64,000 nt of DNA from Brevundimonas intermedia (GCF_004614235.1 NZ_SPVH01000006.1:620001-684000), one strand, 5' to 3'; shown: positions 37,966 to 46,397, counted from the first letter of the stretch. Notes: a model not told the origin generated them from the sequence alone. Program-made: numbers and translations.

Positions 37966-38322
37966 ATGAACCTCGGTTCCTATATCGCCCCCATCGTCAT
38001 GCTGGCCCTATCGAACGTCTTCATGACCTTCGCCTGGTACGGGCATCTGAAGTTCGATCACAAGCCGCTGTGGCTGCTGGTGACGGCCAGCTGGGGCATC
38101 GCCTTCTTCGAATACTGGCTGGCGGTGCCGGCCAACCGGATCGGCATCCAGGTCTATTCGCCGGCCGAGCTGAAGACGATGCAGGAGGTGATCACCCTGC
38201 TGGTCTTCGCCGGCTTCTCGGTGCTGTATCTGGGCGAGAAGCTGACGGTGAACCATCTGGTCGGGTTCGCCTTCATCGGCCTGGGCGCCTTCTTCATCTT
38301 CAAGGGGCCGCTGGGCGGTTGA
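37966..38322 (+). CDS. DMT-superfamily membrane protein (DUF486)
   Basis: A 118-residue protein with four transmembrane helices. The sequence NVFMTFAWYGHLKF, FFEYWLAVPANRIGIQVYSPAELKTMQEVITLLVF and YLGEKLTVNHLVGFAFIGLGAFFIFKG is the DUF486 pattern. Distantly related to small multidrug transporters; substrate unknown. Confidence 0.9.
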   Translation: MNLGSYIAPIVMLALSNVFMTFAWYGHLKFDHKPLWLLVTASWGIAFFEYWLAVPANRIGIQVYSPAELKTMQEVITLLVFAGFSVLYLGEKLTVNHLVGFAFIGLGAFFIFKGPLGG

Positions 38323-38364
38323 TCGCGGCTTGCTCATGACGGCGGCCTGTTCCATCTGGTCGTT

Positions 38365-38709
38365 ATGTCCTGGGTGATGTCGATCAATCCGTGGGCGACG
38401 CTGGTCGTCGCCGGTCTGCTGGAGGTCCTGTGGGCCTCGGGCCTCAAGAACGTGGGCGTGAGCCGGCCGTGGACCTCGCTGGGGGTGCTGGTCGCGCTGG
38501 CGGGCAGCATGGTCCTGTTGTGGGTCGCCACGCAGAAGCTGCCGATCGGCACGGCTTATGCGGTCTGGACCGGCATCGGGGCCGTGGGCGCGGCCGTGGT
38601 GGGCATCCTGGTCTATGGCGAGCCGGCGACGGCGGTGCGGGCGGTTTGCATCCTGCTGATCGTGGCGGGCATCGTTGGGCTGAAACTGTTTTCGGGAGCC
38701 CACGCATGA
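38365..38709 (+). CDS. SugE-like small multidrug resistance transporter
   Basis: A 114-residue SMR family protein with four helices. The Glu of the SMR site is in VAGLLEVLWASGLKN (about residue 20), and PIGTAYAVWTGIGAVGAAVVGI is the TM3 signature. The GLLEVLWA pattern fits SugE/Gdx, which exports guanidinium, rather than EmrE. The start could also be the ATG at 38377. No guanidine riboswitch hairpins are visible in the 42-base gap upstream. Overlaps thiD by four bases. Confidence 0.88.
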   Translation: MSWVMSINPWATLVVAGLLEVLWASGLKNVGVSRPWTSLGVLVALAGSMVLLWVATQKLPIGTAYAVWTGIGAVGAAVVGILVYGEPATAVRAVCILLIVAGIVGLKLFSGAHA

Positions 38710-39524
38710 GCGCGCTTCATCAGGGGCGGGTGCTGATCCTGGCCGGGTCCGACTCGGGCGGCGGCGCGGGCATCCAGGCCGACATCAAGGCTGTGACGAT
38801 GATGGGTGGTTTCGCCGCCACCGCCATCACGGCCATCACGGTGCAGAACACCCTGGGGGTCCACGGGGTCTATCCGTTGCCGCTGGATCTGATCGCGGCC
38901 CAGGCGCGTGCGGTGCTGGAGGATATCGGGACCGACGCCTTCAAGACCGGCATGCTGGGCTCGGTCGAGGTGGTCGAGACAGTCGCCGCCCTGCTGGACG
39001 AGGCGGATGCGCCGGCCGTGGTCGATCCGGTGATGGTGGCCAAGGGCGGCCATCCGCTGTTGCCCGATGCGGCGGTGTCGGCGGTGAAATCGCTGATGAT
39101 CCCGCGCGCGGCCCTGCTGACGCCCAATGCGCCCGAGGCCGAGGCCCTGACCGGGTTTTCCGTTCATGATCTGGACGGCCAAAGGCGGGCGGGCGAGGCG
39201 CTGCTGGCGATGGGCGCGCGCGCGGTGCTGATGAAGGGCGGCCATGTGTCAGGGCCGACGGTGATCGACCTGTTGATGACCGGCGACGGCGAGACGGTGC
39301 TGGAGGCCGAACGGATCGACACCCGCCACACCCACGGCACCGGCTGCACCCTGGCCAGCGCCTGCGCGGCCGGGCTGGCGCTGGGCCGGCCGCTGGAAGT
39401 CGCGGTCGCCGAGGCCTGGGCCTATGTCGGCGAGGCGATCCGCCGCGCGCCGGGCCTGGGCGGCGGCCACGGGCCGCTGGACCATGGCTGGCCGGTGCGG
39501 GGTGAAGCAAGGATTGTGACCTAG
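38706..39524 (+). CDS. thiD: Hydroxymethylpyrimidine/phosphomethylpyrimidine kinase
   Basis: Phosphorylates HMP and HMP-P for thiamine synthesis. Ribokinase-like fold; N-terminal LILAGSDSGGGAGIQADIKA (about residues 10-29) and MLGSVEVVETVA are diagnostic; ATP-binding and catalytic region DTRHTHGTGCTLASACAAGLA (about 214-234) with the HGTGC motif. 272 residues, normal. ATGA overlap with the SMR gene. No THI box is visible nearby and no other thi gene is in the window. Confidence 0.96.
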   Translation: MSALHQGRVLILAGSDSGGGAGIQADIKAVTMMGGFAATAITAITVQNTLGVHGVYPLPLDLIAAQARAVLEDIGTDAFKTGMLGSVEVVETVAALLDEADAPAVVDPVMVAKGGHPLLPDAAVSAVKSLMIPRAALLTPNAPEAEALTGFSVHDLDGQRRAGEALLAMGARAVLMKGGHVSGPTVIDLLMTGDGETVLEAERIDTRHTHGTGCTLASACAAGLALGRPLEVAVAEAWAYVGEAIRRAPGLGGGHGPLDHGWPVRGEARIVT

Positions 39525-39598
39525 TCTATTCCATGGCTCGGCCTGTCGTATGCGGCCGAGGATGACGCGATGTCATAAGCGATGCTATTCGACCAAGT

Positions 39599-40366
39599 AT
39601 GGCTTACCTCGACCCGGAAACGTCCAAACGTCTTGTCCCGATCGGCCGCTTCATGGGCGAGAAATTTACCGGGGCGCACTGGAATGAACTCGGTTTTCTG
39701 ACCGGGAGTGACGGCCTTGTGCAAGGCCACGGACGCCTTCTTCGATCCTTGAGCTTCGGCGATGATGACTACCCGGAAGCTTGTCTTGCCGTGCTGGGAA
39801 GCATCGTCCGCAACGATCCTGCGAACCTTAAGATTGTGGAAGATTATATTGCTGACACCTTCGAAGAAGTGGGTCGCAACGTTTCCACAAAGCCAGGGAT
39901 CGGCGCCACTATCCGTTTCACCCCTTCCGTTTTCGAAGTCCCTGTGGAGCCGTTGGATTCAAAAATGATCGCGGTCATGATGCCGTTCGGTCCCGGCTTC
40001 ACCCCCATATATGAAACTATCAAACGCGCTTGTTCAGACACCAACTGGTTCTACGCCCGTAGGGCTGATGATATTTGGGAACATACTACCGTCATCCAAG
40101 ACGTGTTCAGTCTGATTTTTCGAAGCCACGCAGTGATCTGTGACTACACAGGTAGAAATCCCAACGTTTTCTATGAGGCCGGGATTGCACACACGCTTGG
40201 CAAGACAGTTATCCCAATCACCCAAAGCGCTGCTGACGTACCGTTCGATGTTAGCCATCATCGCTACCTCAGCTATCATCCCAACGGTGAAGGGTTAGCC
40301 GCCCTTGGTCAGAAGCTGACCGACCGGTTGATTGCGCTCGACCCGGTAAACGCGGCCTATTTCTAG
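39599..40366 (+). CDS. TIR/2-deoxyribosyltransferase-like protein with N-terminal domain
   Basis: A 255-residue two-part protein. Residues about 1-90 form a helical domain (LLRSLSFGDDDYPEACLAVL, IVRNDPANLKIVEDYI); residues about 120-250 are a Rossmann-like domain starting MIAVMMPFGPGFTPIYETIK and containing ICDYTGRNPNVFYEAGIAHTLGKTVIPIT. The NPNVFYE-GIAH-LGK motif is shared by nucleoside 2-deoxyribosyltransferases and related TIR-like proteins and holds their catalytic glutamate. In known systems such domains cleave nucleosides or NAD. Codon use is less GC-rich than the flanks, as expected for horizontal transfer. Role as an immune effector is inference. No partner sensor gene is obvious. Confidence 0.6.
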   Translation: MAYLDPETSKRLVPIGRFMGEKFTGAHWNELGFLTGSDGLVQGHGRLLRSLSFGDDDYPEACLAVLGSIVRNDPANLKIVEDYIADTFEEVGRNVSTKPGIGATIRFTPSVFEVPVEPLDSKMIAVMMPFGPGFTPIYETIKRACSDTNWFYARRADDIWEHTTVIQDVFSLIFRSHAVICDYTGRNPNVFYEAGIAHTLGKTVIPITQSAADVPFDVSHHRYLSYHPNGEGLAALGQKLTDRLIALDPVNAAYF

Positions 40367-40442
40367 TCTGCTGGAGACCTAGACTTTGGTTGCGCACCGG
40401 AGGGGCGGCTACATTTTCGAACGCGCCTGATATACGCCGAGT

Positions 40443-41012
40443 ATGATCCACGAATCGCGCCTAGCGAAAATCGTCCGCAACGATTCCGATCTCATGACCG
40501 TCCTGACGACCGTCCGGGGGTTAGGCCTGAACGATTGGCTGGTGTTCTCCGGGGCTGTTTATCAGGCTGCCTGGAATGACATTACGGGCCAGGCACCCGG
40601 CTACGGCGTGAAAGACTTTGACGTCGGTTATTTCGATGAAGACGTGTCTTGGGACGCAGAAGACGCGGTGATCAAATGCGTGGCCGCCGCCTTTGAAGAG
40701 CCCCTTCGGAGCCGGGTCGAAGTTCGTAACCAGGGCCGGGTTTCGGAATGGTTCGAAGCCAAGTTTGGCGAACCCTATCCGCCCATCAAGGATACCCCCG
40801 AGGCGTTGACCCGGTTTGTCGCGCCAGCCTTCGCTGTGGGGGTCAGGTTGGAGGACGATGATCAGATCACTGTGGTCGCCCCCTTTGGCTTGGACGACGT
40901 GTTCGACATGCGGATCAGGCCAAACCCTCACCGCCCGGTGGCCAAGGACTGGGAGCGGATAACCGCCAAAGCCTTGGAACGCTGGCCCGAGCTGACGGTG
41001 ATCGAACCCTAG
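40443..41012 (+). CDS. Nucleotidyltransferase family protein (DUF925 type)
   Basis: A 189-residue protein of the NTP_transf_6 / DUF925 group. The core FSGAVYQAAWNDITGQAPGYGVKDFDVGYFDED (about residues 33-65) has a G(A)V-x-W motif and the metal-binding DFDVGYFD; the later VRNQGRVSEWFEAKFG and an acidic-aromatic block are typical. Members are widespread with unknown substrate. The gene follows the TIR-like gene by 76 bases on the same strand and shares its moderately lowered GC. Its stop codon shares bases with the DUF983 stop on the other strand (CTAG at 41009-41012). Confidence 0.85.
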   Translation: MIHESRLAKIVRNDSDLMTVLTTVRGLGLNDWLVFSGAVYQAAWNDITGQAPGYGVKDFDVGYFDEDVSWDAEDAVIKCVAAAFEEPLRSRVEVRNQGRVSEWFEAKFGEPYPPIKDTPEALTRFVAPAFAVGVRLEDDDQITVVAPFGLDDVFDMRIRPNPHRPVAKDWERITAKALERWPELTVIEP

Positions 41013-41398
41013 AAGGGGCCGTGCTTGCCGTTCGAGGAGAACTCGGGCGGGGCGGCCTTGTGGACATATTGTTCGGCGACCAGCCAGGCCTTGAAGGGGC
41101 GCAGGCAGCCCAGGCACATGGCGATCAGGATCGGGAGGGTGACGACCAGATGGACCCAGATCGGGGGGTGAACGGTGAAGTCGAACACCATCAGCAGGAT
41201 CATGCCCACGATCCCCACCGCCGACATGACGAAGAAGGCCGGGCCGTCGGCCGGGTCGGCGAAGGCGTAGCTGAGGCCGCATTCGGGGCAGTCGGTCTGA
41301 AGCGTCAGATAGCCCTTGAACAGCGGACCCTTGCCACAGCGAGGGCAACGACAGGCCAGGCCGGTCTTGAGGGTGCTGAGGCGAGGATAGTCGGTCAT
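41009..41398 (-). CDS. DUF983 membrane protein with zinc ribbon
   Basis: A 129-residue protein: N-terminal CRCPRCGKGPLFKGYL...DCPECG zinc ribbon (about residues 16-40), then PADGPAFFVMSAVGIVGMILLMVF and PILIAMCLGCLRPFKAWLV as two transmembrane helices. This is the DUF983 pattern found across alphaproteobacteria, often near cytochrome oxidase genes; none are here. Convergent with the nucleotidyltransferase gene with overlapping stop codons. Confidence 0.9.
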   Translation of the reverse strand: MTDYPRLSTLKTGLACRCPRCGKGPLFKGYLTLQTDCPECGLSYAFADPADGPAFFVMSAVGIVGMILLMVFDFTVHPPIWVHLVVTLPILIAMCLGCLRPFKAWLVAEQYVHKAAPPEFSSNGKHGPF

Positions 41399-41457
41399 GG
41401 GACCACTATATGCGCCCTGAAGGCGGTCCTGTCGCGTGGACCGGTTGTCCTATTTTC

Positions 41458-41632
41458 CTTTCGTCATCCTCCGGCGAGCGCAGTGAGACCGGGGGACCCA
41501 GCGGCGCGCGAAAGCGCGAACCTGTCGCAGACGCAGTCGTTCAAACATTGTGCAGTGGACGTATCGCCTTCGGCGCCGCTGGATCCCCCGGTCTGCGCCG
41601 CGAAGACGCGGCTTGCCGGAGGATAACGAAAG
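41458..41632. repeat. Palindromic intergenic element, family A copy 2
   Basis: Same organisation and inner blocks as the copy at 1827: TTTCGTCATCCTCCGGCGAG at the left, CCGGAGGATAACGAAAG at the right, with CCCAGCGGCGCGCGAAAGCG and CGCCTTCGGCGCCGCTGG inside. It fills most of the 315-base gap between the DUF983 and TPR genes; the rest of the gap (41633-41713) is the promoter of the TPR gene. Confidence 0.88.
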
Positions 41633-41713
41633 AAATGGGCAGTGAATCCGTAGAACTACGGTCAACGTCGGTTAACCGCGATTAAAGGCCTTGTGGGGCA
41701 TGGGTCGGGAGAT
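41633..41713 (+). promoter_or_regulatory. Promoter region of the TPR gene with a CtrA-like site
   Basis: Contains GGTTAACCGCGATTAAAGG: two TTAA halves separated by six bases. The Caulobacter CtrA consensus is TTAA-N7-TTAA, so this is off by one. A CcrM-type GANTC site (GAATC at about 41644) is nearby. The strong ribosome site GGGAGAT precedes the ATG at 41714. Confidence 0.35.
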
Positions 41714-44557
41714 ATGTCCGGGGCCTCGCCGACCAAGCGCATGCTGAAGACGACTGTGGCCGCGGCCACGGCGGGCGCCGTCGTGTTTGCGCCCATGGCG
41801 CCGCTGGCCCAGGAAGTCGGCCGGTCGCGCGATCCGCTGTCGATCAGCATCGGCCAGAACGACACCTTTACCCGCGTCGAATTCGGCGGCGTCATCGGGG
41901 TGCGTTCGCGTGTCAGCCGCGAGGGCGACAAGGTGGTGGTGCGGATGGGCACGACGGCCGCGCCCGATGTCTCGCGCCTGAGGGTCGATCCGCCGGCGGG
42001 GGTGAAGTCGGTCGAAACCCGCATGGCGCGGGCGGGCGGCACGGACCTGATCTTGACGCTGGAAGAGGGGGCGGACGCTCGTTCCGGCGTCGCGGATGGG
42101 GCGGTGTGGCTGAACCTGTATGCGCCCGGCAAGGCGCCGGAAGGCGCCGACGCGGCTGCGCCGCAGACGACCAAGGCCGTCGTGCCGGTGCGGGCCGAAT
42201 CCAGCGAACAGAAGACCGTCCTGACCTTCGACTGGGGCGCGCCCGTGGGGGCCGCCGTCTTCCGTCGGGGCGATGCGGTGTGGATCGTGTTCGACACGGC
42301 CGCGCGCATGGACATGACCGGGGCGAAGGCTCTGGGGCCGGCCAAGGACGCGCACTGGGCGGCGGGGCCGGGCTATACCGCCATGCGGATCGCGGCGCCC
42401 GAGGGGTTGGGCGTCTCGGCGCAGGGTCAGGGCGGTACCTGGACCGTGACCATCGGCGGAGTTCAGGCCGGCGCCTCTGGCGTCGAGGTGGATCGTTCGG
42501 AAGACGGCGCGCCGGTGCTGGTGGCGCAGATGGCCGGGGCGACCAAGGCGATCTGGCTGACCGATCCGCTGGTCGGTGACCGATTCGCCGCCGTGACGGC
42601 GCTGGCGCCCGGCAAGGGGTATGCGGGCGGACGCCGCACGGTCGATCTGACGCTGATCCCGACGGCGCAAGGCCTGGCGGTCGAGACCGGGGCCGACGAT
42701 CTGAAGATCGAGGCGGCGGGCGATCTGGTGACTCTGAGCCGGCCCAAGGGGCTGACGCTGTCGGCGCCGACAGCGGGGCTGGAGACCGGCGACCATGCGG
42801 CCGACGCGCCCAAGCGGGCGGCCCATCCGGCCCTGATCGACGAGACCTGGGCGACGACGGGCGAGGCCGGGTTCTCGGATCGCTATCGCCGGCTGCAGGA
42901 TGCGGCGGGGCTGGAGACGATCGCGGCGAGCGACAATCCGCGCGCGCCGATCGAGGCGCGGATGGCGCTGGCGCGGTTCCTGGTCGGGTCGGGCCTGAAC
43001 TATGAGGCCATCGGGGTTCTGAACGCCCTGATCGCCAAGGCGCCCAATCTGCAGGGCGAGCCCGAGGTGCGGGGCCTGCGCGGCGTGGCGCGCGTCGGCA
43101 TCGGGCGGCTGGAAGAGGCCCAGGTCGATTTCTCGGGCGCCGCCCTGACCAACGACCCGGCGACCAAGGTCTGGCTGGGCTATATCGCCTCGGAGATGGG
43201 CGATTGGGAGGGGGCGCGTCGCAACTTCGCCGCCGGGGCCTCGGTCATCGACGACTTCCCCAAGGAATGGCGTGCGCGGTTCGGCGCGGCCCATGCGATG
43301 GCGGCCATCCAGTTGAACGACCTGCCCGCCGCCCAGCAGTTGCTGGCCTATGTGTTCAGCCAGGATGCGCCGGCCGTCGATCAGCTGACGGCGCGGCTGG
43401 TGCAGGCGCGGATGTTCGATCTGAACGGGGACAAGGACCGGGCGCTGGCGGTCTACAAGGCCGTGGCGCGTGCGCCGCTGGACGGGATCGCCACGCCGGC
43501 GAAGCTGGGCGCCATCAGTCTGGAGCTGGACAAGGGCGCGATCACGCCGGATCAGGCGACGGCGCAGCTGGAACAGCTGAAGTGGCGCTGGCGCGGGGAT
43601 GCGACCGAGATGGCGGTCGTGCGCAAGCTGTCGGGCATCTATCTGCAACAGGGGCGATACCGCGAGGCGCTGGACGCCCTGCGCGGGGCCGGCAAGCGGA
43701 TGGCGGGCGTGCCGGGCGCGGCCGAGGTCCAGGCCGATCAGTCCAACGCCTTCCGCGCCCTGTTCCTAGAAGGGGCGGCGGACGGGTTGCAGCCGGTGCA
43801 GGCGCTGGCCCTGTTCTATGATTTTCGCGAGCTGACGCCCATCGGGGCGGACGGCGACGAGATGGTGCGCCGCCTGTCGCGCCGCCTGATCGACGTCGAC
43901 CTGCTGGACCAGGCCGCCGAACTGTTGAAACACCAGGTGGACGAGCGGCTGGACGGGGTGGCCAAGGCCCAGGTCGCCACCAACCTGGCCACCGTCTATC
44001 TGATGGATCGCCAGCCCGAGAAGGCGTTGCAGGCCATCTGGGGCTCACGCACCACCCTGTTGCCCGCCGCGATGAACAGCGAGCGCCGGGCGTTGGAGGC
44101 CCGCGCCCTGATGGACCTGGGCCGGTTCGATCATGCGCAGGAGGTGCTGGACCGAGACCAGTCGAACCCTGCTCGGGAAGTGCGGGCCGACATCTTCTGG
44201 AAACAGCAGAAATGGGCCGACGCGGCGCCGGTCTATGAGGCGCGGCTGGGCGAGCGATACAAGGCGGCGGGCGCGCTGACGCCGGCCGAGGAAAGCTGGC
44301 TGATCCGGGCGGGCGTGGGTTATTCGCTGAGCGGCGACCGGGCGGCGCTGCAAAGGTTGAACGCCCGCTATGCGCCCTTCGTCGCCGGGGCGCGATCGGG
44401 TCCAGCGATGCGTGTGGCGCTGGACGACAGTCTGTCAGGCGTGGCGGGGGCGGGGGACTTCGCCAACCTGTCCAGCCAGGCGGACACCTTCGTCGGCTGG
44501 GTCAACAGCGCCAAACAGGCGTTCAGAAAAGAAGCGGACGCCAAGCCCGCCGCCTGA
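41714..44557 (+). CDS. Exported TPR-repeat protein, unknown function
   Basis: A 947-residue protein. The ATG at 41714 gives a signal peptide with core VAAATAGAVVFAPMAPLA; a GTG at 41693 is an alternative. The N-terminal third (about residues 30-330) contains repeated beta-rich modules reminiscent of AMIN-type domains (SISIGQNDTFTRVEF, KTVLTFDWGAPVGAAVF). The C-terminal two thirds are TPR-like helical repeats (EAIGVLNALIAKAPNLQG, AAQQLLAYVFSQDAP, YREALDALRGAG). Probably periplasmic scaffold. It lies between a palindromic element and the HU/fliP cluster; a role in motility or envelope assembly is possible but unproven. Confidence 0.75.
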   Translation: MSGASPTKRMLKTTVAAATAGAVVFAPMAPLAQEVGRSRDPLSISIGQNDTFTRVEFGGVIGVRSRVSREGDKVVVRMGTTAAPDVSRLRVDPPAGVKSVETRMARAGGTDLILTLEEGADARSGVADGAVWLNLYAPGKAPEGADAAAPQTTKAVVPVRAESSEQKTVLTFDWGAPVGAAVFRRGDAVWIVFDTAARMDMTGAKALGPAKDAHWAAGPGYTAMRIAAPEGLGVSAQGQGGTWTVTIGGVQAGASGVEVDRSEDGAPVLVAQMAGATKAIWLTDPLVGDRFAAVTALAPGKGYAGGRRTVDLTLIPTAQGLAVETGADDLKIEAAGDLVTLSRPKGLTLSAPTAGLETGDHAADAPKRAAHPALIDETWATTGEAGFSDRYRRLQDAAGLETIAASDNPRAPIEARMALARFLVGSGLNYEAIGVLNALIAKAPNLQGEPEVRGLRGVARVGIGRLEEAQVDFSGAALTNDPATKVWLGYIASEMGDWEGARRNFAAGASVIDDFPKEWRARFGAAHAMAAIQLNDLPAAQQLLAYVFSQDAPAVDQLTARLVQARMFDLNGDKDRALAVYKAVARAPLDGIATPAKLGAISLELDKGAITPDQATAQLEQLKWRWRGDATEMAVVRKLSGIYLQQGRYREALDALRGAGKRMAGVPGAAEVQADQSNAFRALFLEGAADGLQPVQALALFYDFRELTPIGADGDEMVRRLSRRLIDVDLLDQAAELLKHQVDERLDGVAKAQVATNLATVYLMDRQPEKALQAIWGSRTTLLPAAMNSERRALEARALMDLGRFDHAQEVLDRDQSNPAREVRADIFWKQQKWADAAPVYEARLGERYKAAGALTPAEESWLIRAGVGYSLSGDRAALQRLNARYAPFVAGARSGPAMRVALDDSLSGVAGAGDFANLSSQADTFVGWVNSAKQAFRKEADAKPAA

Positions 44558-44610
44558 AATTGAAACGGGCGAAGATCGCGTCGCGACCTCCGCCCGTCGA
44601 AGCATCTATT

Positions 44611-44742
44611 GATCCTCCCCCGTGCTTTACGGGGGAGGGGGACCACGAAGTGGTGGAGGGGGCGGACCCAGGCACCGGTGGTGCGGCAGCCCCCTCCACC
44701 GCCTGATGGCGGTCCCCCTCCCCCGCGATGCGGGGGAGGATC
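44611..44742. repeat. Palindromic intergenic element, family D copy 2
   Basis: Left end GATCCTCCCCCGTGCTTTACGGGGGAGG, right end CCTCCCCCGCGATGCGGGGGAGGATC; inner palindromes CCACGAAGTGG and CACCGGTGGTG. It lies between the convergent TPR and HU genes and may act as a bidirectional terminator. Confidence 0.88.
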
Positions 44743-44748
44743 TAAGGC

Positions 44749-45027
44749 TTAGCCGTTGACGGCGTCCTTCAGAGGCTTGGAGACGCGGAAGCGCACGGCC
44801 TTGGAGGCGGCGATCTTGATGGTCGCGCCGGTGGCCGGGTTGCGGCCTTCGCGCTCGGCGCGGGCGGCGGTGTCGAAGACGCCCAGGTTCGAGATGCGGA
44901 TGTCGCCGCCCGACTTCAGGGTCGAGTGGATGTTTTCGACGATGGCGGTCAGCACCTTGCCGGCGTCGGCCTGCGAGACACCGGCGTCTTTGGCGACGGC
45001 GGCGATCAGTTCGGCTTGAGTGGTCAT
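44749..45027 (-). CDS. hup: HU-family DNA-binding protein
   Basis: A 92-residue nucleoid protein. MTTQAELIAAVAKDAGVSQADAGKVLTAIVENIHSTLKSGGDIRISNLGVF is the HU helical half, and FDTAARAEREGRNPATGATIKIAASKAVRFRVSKPLKDAV carries the DNA-binding arm (GRNPATG). Start at 45027; upstream in-frame extension (to 45105) would add a non-HU leader. Monocistronic. Confidence 0.96.
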   Translation of the reverse strand: MTTQAELIAAVAKDAGVSQADAGKVLTAIVENIHSTLKSGGDIRISNLGVFDTAARAEREGRNPATGATIKIAASKAVRFRVSKPLKDAVNG

Positions 45028-45141
45028 AAGAAGCGTTTCCAGTGTTAGTCGCCCGATTCCGAGCGAGGACCGGGGGATCAACACGGATTTTGACGGGCTT
45101 TGCAAGCGTCTATGACGCTGAAAGCCATATGGGGCGGGGGA

Positions 45142-46125
45142 TTATCCGGTACCGGACGCTCGCTGGAAGCTCTCGACCAGGCTTCCGGCGACCAGTCGCC
45201 AGCCGTCCACCAGCACGAAGAAGATCAACTTGAACGGCAGGGACACCACCACCGGGGGCAGCATCATCATACCCATGGACATCAGCACGCTGGCCACCAC
45301 CAGATCGATCACAAGGAACGGAACGAAAAGGAGAAATCCGATTTCGAACGCCTTCTTCAACTCGCTGATCATGAAGGCCGGGGTGACCACGCGCAGGGGC
45401 AGTTCCTGGACGTTCTGAGGCGGCTCGATGTTGCTGAGGCGGGTGAACAGGGCGAGGTCGCCGCGGTCCACCTGGGCCAGCATGAAGGTTTTCACGGGCT
45501 CCGACGCCAGATCGAAGGCCTGGGGCAGTTCGATCTGCTGATCCATCAGCGGTCGGATGCCCGAATCATAGGCGTCCTGCCAGGTCGGGGCCATGACGAT
45601 GGCGGAAAGGAACAGCGCCAGGGACACCAGAACCGCGTTCGGGGGGGACTGCTGCATGCCCAGCGCCGTGCGCAGCAGCGACAGGACGACGATGATCCGC
45701 ACGAAGCTGGTGGTCATGATGACGATGGACGGCGCCAGGGACAGCACGGTCATCAGGCCGACCAACTGGACCACGCGCTGGGTCAGGCCGGCGCCGGTGC
45801 CCAGATCGATGTTGAGGGCCGAACCGCTTTGGGCCGCCTGCTGGGCCAGGGCCGCGACTGGCCAGGCCAGGCAGACCAGGGTGGTGAACAGCGACAGCAG
45901 GGCCGCGCGTTTGATCTCTGCGCCCGTGGGGGTGTTGAAGATGCTCTCCCTCCCCCGACGGGGGAGGGTGGCCGAGCGGAGCGAGGTCGGGTGGGGGCGG
46001 CAGGGCGACGCCCCACCGACCTTTCCGGCATCCGGCAGTGCGGCCTTGCCAGGCCGCCCCCACCCCGTCGCTGCGCGACGACCCTCCCCGGAGCGGGGAG
46101 GGAGAGGGTTGATGCGGCGGCTCAT
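45142..46125 (-). CDS. fliP: Flagellar export apparatus protein FliP
   Basis: A core transmembrane protein of the flagellar type III gate. From about residue 95 it is classical FliP: VVQLVGLMTVLSLAPSIVIM, TSFVRIIVVLSLLRTALGMQQSPPN, LALFLSAIVMAPTW and the C-terminal FEIGFLLFVPFLVIDLVVASVLMSMGMMMLPP. The start (46125) overlaps the fliO stop (ATGA), the usual coupling. After only five codons, a palindromic repeat element (45944-46106) is read in frame, giving an arginine- and proline-rich insert of about 54 residues before the true signal peptide (KRAALLSLFTTLVCLAWPVAALAQ). No ATG, GTG or TTG in frame lies between the insert and that hydrophobic segment, so the insert is probably translated. Length 327 residues, against about 250 for most FliP. 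Confidence 0.93.
   Translation of the reverse strand: MSRRINPLPPRSGEGRRAATGWGRPGKAALPDAGKVGGASPCRPHPTSLRSATLPRRGRESIFNTPTGAEIKRAALLSLFTTLVCLAWPVAALAQQAAQSGSALNIDLGTGAGLTQRVVQLVGLMTVLSLAPSIVIMTTSFVRIIVVLSLLRTALGMQQSPPNAVLVSLALFLSAIVMAPTWQDAYDSGIRPLMDQQIELPQAFDLASEPVKTFMLAQVDRGDLALFTRLSNIEPPQNVQELPLRVVTPAFMISELKKAFEIGFLLFVPFLVIDLVVASVLMSMGMMMLPPVVVSLPFKLIFFVLVDGWRLVAGSLVESFQRASGTG
45944..46106. repeat. Palindromic element, family D copy 3, inside fliP
   Basis: Ends CTCTCCCTCCCC and GGGGAGGGAGAG are perfect 12-base inverted repeats. The left half reads CCCCCGACGGGGGAGGG and the right half CCCTCCCCGGAGCGGGGAGG. Same family as the elements at 19198, 44611 and 53907, but here located within the fliP reading frame. 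Confidence 0.88.
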
Positions 46126-46397
46126 TTTTCTGACCCCTGCTGGCGCGGTTCGATCAACTCGCGGCCTTCGCCCAGCAGGATCAGCCGTTCCTCGTCGTCG
46201 ACGCGGACCAGGACCAGGCGGCGGGCGGGATCCAGGACCAGGGTCTCGACCACCTGAAGCCGGCGGGCCCCGCGTTCGGCGCTGAGCTTGGCCAGCAGCT
46301 GGGGCGCATAGCGGCGCGCGGCCCAGGCCACGATCCCGATCAGGCCGAGGGTGAAGGCCAGGCCGAAGACCGCCCGGACGAGATCGAGGAAATTCAT
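46122..46397 (-). CDS. fliO: Flagellar biosynthesis protein FliO
   Basis: A short 91-residue FliO: one N-terminal transmembrane helix (about residues 5-28, VRAVFGLAFTLGLIGIVAWAA) followed by a small cytoplasmic domain (ARRLQVVETLVLDPARRLVLVRVDDEERLILLG), the FliO core. It assists FliP assembly. The stop overlaps fliP. The start at 46397 excludes a long upstream extension that would cross the divergent promoter. Confidence 0.92.
   Translation of the reverse strand: MNFLDLVRAVFGLAFTLGLIGIVAWAARRYAPQLLAKLSAERGARRLQVVETLVLDPARRLVLVRVDDEERLILLGEGRELIEPRQQGSEK

Noticed and set aside
38323..38364. Guanidine riboswitch before the SugE-like gene
   Set aside because: The gap is only 42 bases, and the paired ACGR-loop hairpins of the known guanidine class are not seen.
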